Assembly (NCBI RefSeq): GCF_022899935.1
Contig: NZ_JALJCJ010000001.1
Coordinates: forward strand, 952,053-1,016,052
Reading direction: 5' to 3'
Length of the DNA stretch: 64,000 bases
Source of the DNA: Shinella curvata
GTDB lineage: Bacteria; Pseudomonadota; Alphaproteobacteria; Rhizobiales; Rhizobiaceae
Of the stretch, positions 1-7,549 are shown piece after piece. Position 1 is the first letter of the stretch. Each line of letters begins with the position of its first letter. The notes below the pieces were generated by a model, which saw only the letters and a list, made by a program, of their open reading frames with translations, searched no databases and had not been told where the DNA came from. The position numbers and the translations under genes were made by a program.

Positions 1-340
1 CATGCGAGGCGGAGGTGTGCTTGAGCGCCTCGCCGACCAGGAAGAACTCGAAGGCGAACAGGAAACCTGCACAAACACCGAGCACCACGGTTTTTCCCCA
101 CAGATCCACCTTCTGCCCTCTGATGCGGACCAACACGAACACGCAGAGCGCGGCAAGGCCGGATCGCAGGCCGATCTGAAGCACGGGCGCGGCAAACACG
201 CTCGTGGATTTCAAGCCGATCTGCTGAAACGCCCAGATAAGGCAGATACCCACCATGAGGCCTACGGCCGTTATGTCGACGGATTTGCGGCTGTCCAAGA
301 TCGTAGCTCCGGTTTCGCAAGCCGCAATAGCATTTGGCAT
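1..340 (-). CDS. EamA/DMT-family permease, N-terminal part (cut by window edge)
   Basis: The reverse strand is open from an ATG at 340 to the left edge, giving 113 residues without a stop. The product has hydrophobic segments at about residues 25-40, 50-65 and 80-98 separated by short basic loops, in the style of drug/metabolite (EamA) transporters with 10 membrane segments. The segment ending GEALKHTSASH is typical of the third helix of this family. The gene is divergent from an AraC-type regulator whose start lies within about 25 bases, a common pairing in which the regulator controls the permease. The substrate cannot be told, and about two thirds of the protein is outside the window. Confidence 0.75.
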   Translation of the reverse strand, partial: MPNAIAACETGATILDSRKSVDITAVGLMVGICLIWAFQQIGLKSTSVFAAPVLQIGLRSGLAALCVFVLVRIRGQKVDLWGKTVVLGVCAGFLFAFEFFLVGEALKHTSASH

Positions 341-362
341 GAAAGGCGGATATAATGACTTC

Positions 363-1178
363 ATGACAGTCGGTATCGAAATCCTGACAGGCGCGCCGGG
401 CATCGCGCATTTCCGCGACGTGCCTTTTCGCGATGCCCTGCCCTATCCCTTGTATTTCCGCTCGGCGCAGATGCCGCAAAACGCGACCTATCCACGCCAC
501 AGCCATCCCTGGGGCGAGTTCGTCTACTCCTACAGCGGCATGATGGAAGTCAGCCTTGCCGACGCGCACTTTCTGGCGCCGCCGCACTATGCCGTCTGGC
601 TACCGCCCGACATAGAACATCGGGGCCTGAACCGCCACGCCGCTGTCCATTGCTCGCTTTATGTCGATCCTTCGCTCTGCGGTAACCTTCCGCAGGAAAC
701 GACGGCGCTCGAGGTCAGCCCGTTGTTGCGCGCGATGCTGGAGCATCTGCGCGAGAACGCCGAACGAGACCACGGTGCGGTCGAACATCTGCGTTTCCTC
801 CAGGTCGTCGTCGATCTCGTCACGGCGGCGCCGAATGTCGGCACCTACCTGCCCTGGTCGGTCGATCCGCTGCTTGAACCGATGCTTGTCCACCTGCGGG
901 AAAATCCCGCCGACAATCTTTCGCTTGCCGAACACGCGCGCCGCGCCGCGACCGCGGAACGTACGCTGATCCGCCGATGCCTGCGTGATCTCGGCATGCC
1001 TTTCGCCGAATGGAAACAGCGGCTTCGGGTTGTCAAGGCCATGCCGATGCTCGAGGCGAACGATACGGTCGAAAGCATCGCCATTGCCCTGGGATACAGA
1101 AACGCGTCGTCATTCATCGCCATGTTCAAACGCATGACCGGCACGACTCCCGACGACTACCGGGCTTCGGCGCGCTGA
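363..1178 (+). CDS. AraC-family transcriptional regulator with cupin-like N-terminal domain
   Basis: The 271-residue product has an N-terminal cupin-like sensing part (about residues 25-110, with HSHPWGEFVY and a later LPPDIEHRG) and a C-terminal AraC DNA-binding domain with two helix-turn-helix motifs (about 180-270; ending in SIAIALGYRNASSFIAMFKR then GTTPDDYR). This architecture belongs to one-domain-sensor AraC regulators that often sit next to EamA or MFS exporters. The start at 363 was chosen because an earlier in-frame ATG at 339 would overlap the start of the divergent permease; the ATG at 339 remains possible. It likely controls that permease and itself; the ligand is unknown. Confidence 0.85.
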   Translation: MTVGIEILTGAPGIAHFRDVPFRDALPYPLYFRSAQMPQNATYPRHSHPWGEFVYSYSGMMEVSLADAHFLAPPHYAVWLPPDIEHRGLNRHAAVHCSLYVDPSLCGNLPQETTALEVSPLLRAMLEHLRENAERDHGAVEHLRFLQVVVDLVTAAPNVGTYLPWSVDPLLEPMLVHLRENPADNLSLAEHARRAATAERTLIRRCLRDLGMPFAEWKQRLRVVKAMPMLEANDTVESIAIALGYRNASSFIAMFKRMTGTTPDDYRASAR

Positions 1179-1335
1179 ATGCCGGGAGTGTTGACCGCGG
1201 AAACCGACCGCAACACGAGCCGATCGCACTCCAGAATTCCACACGCCTCCCGAAGTGATATGCATAGCTATCGGTGACGTGGATCACCCGCACCACAACC
1301 GGTCGCGCCCTTCTGCGGCTTGGAGAACGGAACCC

Positions 1336-1977
1336 TTGAGCAGCCAGACCGAACAGCCGAAGCCGGTAATCAGCAGAGCGACACGACTTACACTCCTGTG
1401 CCGTGGCGCAACCCTGGCCAACCGGCAATCGCGCCTCTCCTCCGACGATCCCCTGCTGCCCGGAGAGCAGGCGCGGTTGCGCGCGCTTGCGCTGCAACTT
1501 CGTCCGTTCTTTCCGGTGTTTTGCGCGCCCGAGCGTGCGGCAGCCGAAACGGCGGCTGTCTTTTCCGGCGACGCGGCATCGTGCCCGGCGCTTCGGGATC
1601 TCGATTATGGCCGATGGGCCAACCGAACGATCACGGACATCGCGCAGCAATCCCCGGACGACCTGCAGGATTGGAGGACAGACCCGGCATCCTCCCCACA
1701 TGGCGGCGAGCCCTTTCTGGCAGCGCAGGCGCGGGCGTCGGTCTGGCTGGAGAGCCTTCATTCGACCGGCGGAAACACGCTGGCCGTGACGCATGCCATC
1801 GTCCTGAAGCTTCTTTTCCTGCACGTGATCGACGCGCCGCTCACCTCGCTCTGGCGTATCGACGTCGAACCACTCGCTATGCTGACGCTGACCAGCGACG
1901 GCAGGCGCTGGGCGCTTCGCAGCTTCGGAACACAGCTCGCGGCGGGATCGCCACCCGGCGAGGAACCCCTTGGCTAG
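1336..1977 (+). CDS. Histidine-phosphatase (phosphoglycerate mutase) family protein, catalytic His replaced
   Basis: A 213-residue protein of the histidine phosphatase fold. It resembles the short branch-family proteins that carry LDYGRWA (residues 89-95), a PHGGE loop (121-125) and the second active-site His in VTHAIVLK (H153). The first motif, normally RHG or CHG, reads CRG at residues 22-24 (codons TGC CGT GGC near 1399-1407), so the phosphate-accepting His is an Arg. The TTG start at 1336 is preferred because GGAG lies 10 bases upstream; an in-frame ATG at 1255 would add an unconserved tail. The protein may be a degenerate or non-catalytic member, or one base may be misread. It is convergent with the SIMPL gene. 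Confidence 0.7.
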   Translation: MSSQTEQPKPVISRATRLTLLCRGATLANRQSRLSSDDPLLPGEQARLRALALQLRPFFPVFCAPERAAAETAAVFSGDAASCPALRDLDYGRWANRTITDIAQQSPDDLQDWRTDPASSPHGGEPFLAAQARASVWLESLHSTGGNTLAVTHAIVLKLLFLHVIDAPLTSLWRIDVEPLAMLTLTSDGRRWALRSFGTQLAAGSPPGEEPLG

Positions 1978-2149
1978 TCATTCCAAACCGAAAGATGGCT
2001 ATCATGGTGATGCCGTCCGCCTGGAGGAATGAACGCCGCATCTGCCGTGACCCGTTGGACGCTGGCAGTCCCATCGTCGCACCGTCACGGTCCGGCCCAA
2101 GCCGCAAACGAAGCTCCATCGAAGATTGCCGCCGGATACCGCAAAAACC

Positions 2150-2183
2150 GCAAAACAAAAGGGACCGGTTTCCCGATCCCTTT
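2150..2183 (-). terminator. Intrinsic terminator of the SIMPL-domain gene
   Basis: On the minus strand an 11-base-pair stem (AAAGGGATCGG pairing with CCGGTCCCTTT, one G-T pair) closes a GAAA loop and is followed by TTTTGTTTT. It lies just after the stop of the SIMPL gene and also separates it from the convergent phosphatase-like gene. Confidence 0.8.
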
Positions 2184-2205
2184 CGCATGGTGCATGTCGC
2201 GTCGA

Positions 2206-2964
2206 TTACTGACCGAGCGCGAAGGTCACGTTGACGACGACGGAATAGCTGTTTTCGCCCGTGGCAAGCGGCACGGCGCCGCCTTCGGCAGCGAAGTCCT
2301 TGGCCATGGCGCGCATCATCGGCATGGGCTCGGCCCGGTAGCTGGTTTCCGAAATTTCCAGGACGCGGCCGAGACCGACGCCTGCGGCGTCCGTCAGTTC
2401 CTTCGCCTTTGCGATGGCATTCTCGACCGCATTTCGACGGGCGGCGCTGATGACCGTTTCCGGCTTGTCATTGGTGAAACGGATACCGCCACCCTGGTTG
2501 GCGCCGAGCGTCACGGCCTTGTCCATGATTTCGCCGAGCTTGGAGAGGTCGCGCACGCGTAGCGTCACCGTATTGGTGACCTGGAAGCCGGTCAGCACCG
2601 GCGGCGGGTTTTCGCCGTTTGAACTCTGCGGAAACGTGTACTGCGGGTTGATCATGAAGCCGGAGGTCTGCAGATCGCGCCCTTCGATGCCGATTTCCCG
2701 CAGCGCGGCGAGAATTTCGGCCATGGCCTTGTTGTTGGCGTCGAGCGCTTCGCGGGCGGTCTTCGCATCCTTGACGACACCGAGGTCGATCAGCGCCATG
2801 TCCGGAGCGACGACAGCCGAGCCTTCGCCGGTCACGACGACTGTTGCGGCGCGCGGCTTTGCAGCCTCCTCAGCCTTCGCGGACAGCGGCAGCGCCGCGG
2901 CGAGAGCAAGCGAAAGCGCAAGAAGGCTGGCGCCGGTGCGGCGGCCGAGGATTCCGTGGACCAT
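2206..2964 (-). CDS. SIMPL domain (DUF541) periplasmic protein
   Basis: The 252-residue product starts with a signal peptide (residues 1-31, hydrophobic stretch LLALSLALAAALPLSAKA) and then a SIMPL/DUF541 domain covering nearly the whole mature chain. Recognisable parts are VVVTGEGSAVVAPDMA at the start, the central LQTSGFMINPQY, and the closing ENSYSVVVNVTFAL. Members are periplasmic or outer-membrane-associated (BP26/OMP28 of Brucella is the best known) with structural or stress roles that are not well defined. It is a single gene with its own terminator; the upstream neighbour is a tRNA on the other strand. Confidence 0.88.
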   Translation of the reverse strand: MVHGILGRRTGASLLALSLALAAALPLSAKAEEAAKPRAATVVVTGEGSAVVAPDMALIDLGVVKDAKTAREALDANNKAMAEILAALREIGIEGRDLQTSGFMINPQYTFPQSSNGENPPPVLTGFQVTNTVTLRVRDLSKLGEIMDKAVTLGANQGGGIRFTNDKPETVISAARRNAVENAIAKAKELTDAAGVGLGRVLEISETSYRAEPMPMMRAMAKDFAAEGGAVPLATGENSYSVVVNVTFALGQ

Positions 2965-3120
2965 GTTGGAAAATCTCCTGATAGTTGTGTCCCTTGCGCC
3001 GTTCTTCGCTTGTCATTGTGTAGAGAATGCGGCGGCGCTTGTGAGGAAAGCCGATTTCGTCTAGACGATCTTCAACCGTCGGCCGCCATTGACCGACGGC
3101 CCCGGCAAAACCGCCGGGCC

Positions 3121-3196
3121 GGGCCTGTAGCTCAATGGTTAGAGCCGGCGGCTCATAACCGCTTGGTTGGGGGTTCGAGTCCCTCCGGGCCCACCA
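3121..3196 (+). tRNA. tRNA with anticodon CAT, probably tRNA-Ile2 (lysidine type)
   Basis: A 76-base cloverleaf including an encoded CCA end. The acceptor stem GGGCCTG pairs with CGGGCCC, the D arm is GCTC..GAGC, the anticodon loop is CTCATAA (anticodon CAT), and the T arm contains GGTTCGAGTCC. The anticodon arm and the variable loop CTTGGTT are closer to bacterial tRNA-Ile2 (C34 converted to lysidine by TilS) than to elongator tRNA-Met, so Ile2 is preferred. The following 14 kb accessory block starts right behind it, so the tRNA could be an old integration point, but no 3'-end repeat was found. Confidence 0.9.
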
Positions 3197-3626
3197 TTCC
3201 CCGTCATCCAACATAGTCCAGCTTGGATGATGGGATGCGAGATAATCGCGGTTTTTCAATAGGTTTCAGCGTTTATTTGTCCAAAGCGTGTTGCCGGCGA
3301 ACGGTGACATCCGGCAAAATTGTTGGACGTTTCGTTGGTGTTATTCTCTGCTTGCCGCAAAATGCCGAACGTTGCCGTTGACCGATGTCTTTTTGCCGGG
3401 ATGTCAATCCGGCCGATAAGCCGCGAAAAATCATCAATGGGGGACAGCCTTTCCCTGCGTATCGAAACGCGCGGGCGTTGACCTTCAGTGACCTCGATGC
3501 CGGACACGCTCGGCAAGTGAGCGGCGACGACACTCCCCGCGTCAGAAATGGACGCTGACGACCTCCGGGTCGTTCGATACCGCTTCGGATCAAAATCCTA
3601 TGCCGGCAGTCTTGAGGGAGCGCGCG
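3197..3626 (+). promoter_or_regulatory. 430-base leader region of the first RTX gene with two motifs shared with the second RTX gene
   Basis: No convincing gene. Motif 1 lies at 3232-3260 and begins GGGATGCGAGATAATCGCG; its counterpart is at 7107-7135. Motif 2 at 3541-3559 is GTCAGAAATGGACGCTGAC; counterparts are at 7261 and 16828. The region is AT-richer than the surroundings between 3250 and 3360, which suits a promoter, but no clear -35/-10 pair is certain. TTTCAGC at 3264-3270 resembles half of the tandem repeat found at 15607 next to the OmpR-type regulator. Confidence 0.5.
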
Positions 3627-6600
3627 ATGACGATCGGAAGCGGGGCGGAAACGCAGGTCAACACCTATACGATGAACGACCAGATGTATCCACAGACCAC
3701 GGCGCTGGCCGACGGTGGATGGGTCGTCACCTGGGCGTCTTACGAGCAGGACGGCTCCAATTTCGGTGTCTACCAGCATGCCTTTGATGCCGACGGAACG
3801 AAGCGAGGCGTCGAAACCCGGGTCAGTACCCATACGGCGAGCGAGCAGAGCAACCCGCAGGTCGCAGCCTTGTCGGGCGGCGGATGGGTCGTCACGTGGC
3901 GGTCCTACGAGCAGGACGGCTCCGGTTATGGGGTCTATCAACAGGCTTTCGACGCAGACGGAACGAAGCTTGGCGACGAAAAGCAGGTCAACACCCATGC
4001 GACGAGCGACCAGAACAGTCCGCAAATCACGGCTCTGTCAGGTGGCGGGTGGGTCGTCACGTGGATATCCGACGGGCAGGATGGATGGGGGGCGGGTGTC
4101 TACCAGCAGGCGTACGACGCCGATGGAATGACGAGCGGCGGCGAATCACGGGTCAACACCGTCACGGATGACTACCAGTACGTTCAGAAGCTCACGGCGC
4201 TGTCGGACGGCGGATGGGTCGCCACGTGGTGGTCATGGGGCCAGGACGGATCCAACTGGGGTGTCTACCAGCAGGCCTTCAACGCCGACGGAACGAAGCG
4301 TGGCGTCGAAACGCAGGTCAATACGCACACAGGGCACGATCAGGCCTACCAGGAGATCGCGGCGCTGCCGGACGGCGGATGGGTGACCATTTGGGCGTCC
4401 GACGATCAGGACGGATCCGGCATGGGTATCTACCAGCAGGTCTTCAATGTCGACGGAACGCGGCGCGGCGATCCCGTCGAAACTCTGGTCAATACCCATA
4501 CGACGCACGACCAGCAAGGTCCGCAGATCGCTGTGCTGGCGGACGGCGGCTGGGTCGTCACCTGGCACTCCTACGGACAGGACGGCTCCGGCTGGGGCAT
4601 CCACCAGCAAGCCTTCGACGCCGACGGAACGAAACGCGGGGTCGAAACGCAGGTCAACACCTATGCGACGAATGAACAGTCCGCTCCGCAGATCACGGCA
4701 CTGTCGGATGGCGGTTGGGTCGTTACGTGGCATTCCTGGGAACAGGACGGTTCCGAAACCGGCGTCTACCAGCAGGCCTTCGAGGCCGACGGAACGAAAC
4801 ACGGCGACGAAACACAGGTCAACACCTATACGACCGGCAGCCAGTACATCCCGCAGGTCACGGCGGTGGCGGACGGCGGATGGGTCGTCACATGGATATC
4901 CGCAGGCCAGGACGGCTCCGGCTACGGCATCTATCAACGCACCTTCTGGCGCAACGACGCACCGACGCTGAACAATGATATCGACGCGCAAACCGCGCAC
5001 AAGCTGCAACCACTCAACTTCACCTTCGATGCCAACACGTTCACCGATCCCGACCAGCTCGACAGCCTGACCTACCAGGCGACGCTGGACAACGGCGACC
5101 CGCTGCCTTCATGGCTGTCTTTCGACGAAACAACCCGCACATTCACCGGTACGCCGACGCTCGCCAACACCGGCGTCATCACGGTGCGCGTGACCGCCAC
5201 GGATATCAGTGGAGAGACCGTCTCCACCACCTTCGTGCTCAACGTGGAAAACAGGGCGCCGATCCTGCCGGTCAACACCACCGTCTCGACGTTCGAGAAC
5301 GCGAAGACGGCGATCGACGTCCTGTCGGGTGCCCAAGACCTCGACGGCGACACGCTGACCGTAACAGCCGCCTCGGTGCTCTCCGGCTTCGGCTCGGTCT
5401 CCATCGACGGCAGCGGCCGCCTGCTCTACGATCCCACAACTGCGGCGAACCAGAACATCGCGGCCGGCGAAACCCGCAGCGTCGTGCTCCGCTACACCGT
5501 TTCCGACGGGGATGGCGGCACGAAGACGGCCAATGTGACGGTCACGGTAAAGGGTATCTCTCCCGACATTTTCAAGGGAACCTCAGGCCACGACACCCTG
5601 AACGGCAGCCTCCACGGCGATCTCCTTTACGGCTATGAAGGCAGGGACACGCTCGACGGCAAGGCGGGCGCCGACCAGATGCGCGGTGGCGACGGCGATG
5701 ACACCTATCTGGTCGATAACACCGGCGACGTTATCGTGGAACTGACGGGCGAAGGCACGGATCTTGTAAAAGCCTCGGTCAGCTACACGCTTTCCAGCAA
5801 TGTCGAAAACCTGACGCTGACAGGTTCATCAACGCTCAGCGGCACGGGCAACACGCTCGCCAACGTCCTCGTCGGCAACGATGGGAATAATGTGCTGGAC
5901 GGCAAATCCGGTGCGGATCGTATGATCGGCGGCAAGGGCAACGACACCTATGTGATAGACAACGTCGCCGACGCGGTGGTGGAAAGCGCGAGCGCCGGCA
6001 CGGATCTGGTTAAAGCCTCGGCAAGCTACACGCTTGCCAGCAATGTCGAGAACCTGACGCTGACAGGAGCCGGAAAGATCAATGCAACCGGCAACACACT
6101 CGCCAACACCCTCACCGGCAACGACGCGAATAACATTCTCGACGGAAAGACCGGTGCGGACCGGATGATCGGCGGCAAAGGCAACGATATCTACCGTATC
6201 GACAACCTCGGCGATGTCGTGGTGGAGGGGACCGGCGCCGGGACCGATCTCGTGCAATCCTCGATCAGCTATACACTCGGGGGCAATGTCGAAAACCTGA
6301 CGCTCATCGGCACGGCCAGGCTCACCGCTTCCGGCAACAGTCTCGCCAATGTCCTGACCGGCAACGACGCCAACAACATTCTCGACGGCAAGACCGGTGC
6401 GGATCGCATGATCGGCGGCAAAGGCAACGACACATACATCGTCGATAATGCCGGCGATGCCATCACGGAAGGAGCCTGCGCGGGAACCGACCTTGTGCAA
6501 TCCTCCGTCAGCTATACGCTCGCATCGAATATCGAGAAGCTGACGCTGACCGGCTCGGCGAAAATCGGCGGCTTCGGAAACAGTCTTTCCAACACCATCA

Positions 6601-7049
6601 TCGGCAACAATGCCAACAACATCCTCGAAGGCAAAGGAGGGACCGACACCCTTGTGGGCGGCGGCGGCGATGACAGGCTGATCGGCGGAGGGGACGGCAC
6701 GCGCGACAATCTCTACGGCGGTACGGGCGCGGATATCTTCGTGTTCCTGCCGGCACAGGGAAAAAAGGTCATCTCCGCCGAAGATCGCGATACCATCTTC
6801 GATTTCTCCCAGAGCCAGGGCGACAAGATGGACCTGAAGGGCATGGACGCCGATACGAAGACAAGCGCCGACGATGCCTTCCGTTTTCTGGGAACCGACC
6901 GGTTCCACAAGACGGCCGGCGAGTTGCGCTACGAAATCAGGAACGGCGAAGCTTATGTCTCTGGCGACACGGATGGCGACGGCTTTGCAAACTTCTCGAT
7001 CAAGATCGCCCTCAACCTTGCCTTGAAGGGAACCGACTTCATTCTGTAA
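3627..7049 (+). CDS. Large RTX-type calcium-binding secreted protein with eight 55-residue N-terminal repeats
   Basis: A predicted 1140-residue exported protein without Sec signal peptide. Residues about 8-440 are eight repeats of about 55 residues around the pattern ETQVNT-(x)-ALSDGGWVVTW-(x)-QDGSG-(x)-GVYQQAFDADGTK. A cadherin-like (CADG) domain follows (about 443-545), then a second cadherin/VCBS-like domain (about 546-645), then degenerate RTX blocks (GGKGNDTYVVDN-like nonapeptides within 81-residue modules, about 650-1050), and a serralysin-type C-terminal region ending KGTDFIL. This is the architecture of type I secretion substrates. The start at 3627 is chosen for the AGGGAG ribosome-binding site 8 bases upstream. 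One Cys occurs (ACAGTDL near 6477), unusual for RTX proteins. No T1SS genes are nearby. The likely role is adhesin or biofilm matrix protein (inference). Confidence 0.85.
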   Translation: MTIGSGAETQVNTYTMNDQMYPQTTALADGGWVVTWASYEQDGSNFGVYQHAFDADGTKRGVETRVSTHTASEQSNPQVAALSGGGWVVTWRSYEQDGSGYGVYQQAFDADGTKLGDEKQVNTHATSDQNSPQITALSGGGWVVTWISDGQDGWGAGVYQQAYDADGMTSGGESRVNTVTDDYQYVQKLTALSDGGWVATWWSWGQDGSNWGVYQQAFNADGTKRGVETQVNTHTGHDQAYQEIAALPDGGWVTIWASDDQDGSGMGIYQQVFNVDGTRRGDPVETLVNTHTTHDQQGPQIAVLADGGWVVTWHSYGQDGSGWGIHQQAFDADGTKRGVETQVNTYATNEQSAPQITALSDGGWVVTWHSWEQDGSETGVYQQAFEADGTKHGDETQVNTYTTGSQYIPQVTAVADGGWVVTWISAGQDGSGYGIYQRTFWRNDAPTLNNDIDAQTAHKLQPLNFTFDANTFTDPDQLDSLTYQATLDNGDPLPSWLSFDETTRTFTGTPTLANTGVITVRVTATDISGETVSTTFVLNVENRAPILPVNTTVSTFENAKTAIDVLSGAQDLDGDTLTVTAASVLSGFGSVSIDGSGRLLYDPTTAANQNIAAGETRSVVLRYTVSDGDGGTKTANVTVTVKGISPDIFKGTSGHDTLNGSLHGDLLYGYEGRDTLDGKAGADQMRGGDGDDTYLVDNTGDVIVELTGEGTDLVKASVSYTLSSNVENLTLTGSSTLSGTGNTLANVLVGNDGNNVLDGKSGADRMIGGKGNDTYVIDNVADAVVESASAGTDLVKASASYTLASNVENLTLTGAGKINATGNTLANTLTGNDANNILDGKTGADRMIGGKGNDIYRIDNLGDVVVEGTGAGTDLVQSSISYTLGGNVENLTLIGTARLTASGNSLANVLTGNDANNILDGKTGADRMIGGKGNDTYIVDNAGDAITEGACAGTDLVQSSVSYTLASNIEKLTLTGSAKIGGFGNSLSNTIIGNNANNILEGKGGTDTLVGGGGDDRLIGGGDGTRDNLYGGTGADIFVFLPAQGKKVISAEDRDTIFDFSQSQGDKMDLKGMDADTKTSADDAFRFLGTDRFHKTAGELRYEIRNGEAYVSGDTDGDGFANFSIKIALNLALKGTDFIL

Positions 7050-7549
7050 CAAGCCTATCCGGCAAACGAGAATTTGACCGGGCCAGCAACGCCCGACTTG
7101 GGCGCCGGGATGCGAGATACTCGCGAATATTCAATGGTTTTCAAAGCCTCATCGATCCAAGAGGTTTCTGGCGCGGTGGCACCAGCCGGATGCCTGCGGC
7201 TTCGCAACCTTGGCGCACCGTGCACCACGGCCGGCGTCGCGCATGCCCGCTTCCTTCCGTGTCAAAAATGGACGCAGACACCCTGAAGGCATTTCGGTAA
7301 CGCTCCCGAAGAACGAGGGGTTTGCTCAAGCAGCACGCCCAAGGATTTTGGCCGCCCTGCCCTTTCAGCGCCTTCGCGCGGCAGAGTGGCGCGATGGGAG
7401 ATTGCGACCGCTCTGCGCTTGCGCCCTTTTGGAACGCCGTGTCGGCGGCACCGAATGGGGAGCGGCGTGCCGCGGTTTCTCTTGTGCATTCCAGGAACGC
7501 GCTGCTGCGAATTCCTGTCTTTCAAACGCTTGTTATCCGGGGGAACACG
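7050..7549 (+). promoter_or_regulatory. 500-base region upstream of the second RTX gene
   Basis: No convincing gene. Motif 1 recurs at 7107-7135; its core GCGAGATACTCGC at 7112-7124 is a perfect dyad with a 3-base centre. Motif 2 recurs at 7261-7279 (GTCAAAAATGGACGCAGAC). The stretch 7330-7530 stays open in the frame of the downstream gene, but it lacks the RTX/VCBS character. A GGGGGA ribosome-binding site directly precedes ATG 7550, so this part is treated as leader. Confidence 0.5.

Noticed and set aside
1255-1335. Extended N-terminus of the phosphatase-like protein from ATG 1255
   Set aside because: The added segment is unlike the family, and the TTG at 1336 has a good ribosome-binding site.
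3121-3196. tRNA as attachment site of an integrated island (3.2-17 kb)
   Set aside because: No duplicated tRNA 3' end, integrase or excisionase was found; kept only as a remote possibility.
2870-3259. Leftward frame across the tRNA encoding a WARRDSNPQPSGYEPPALT-like peptide
   Set aside because: This is the well-known false protein produced by translating tRNA genes on the opposite strand. It also overlaps the SIMPL gene.
3256-3516. Leftward frame of 86 codons in the RTX leader
   Set aside because: No ribosome-binding site or domain, and it overlaps the motif-bearing control region.
3648-4951. Regular 165-base repeats suggesting a CRISPR-like array
   Set aside because: The repeats are in frame, encode a 55-residue protein unit and have no separate spacers.
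5829-7052. Leftward open frame of 407 codons
   Set aside because: It is an antisense shadow of the first RTX gene caused by GC-rich third positions.
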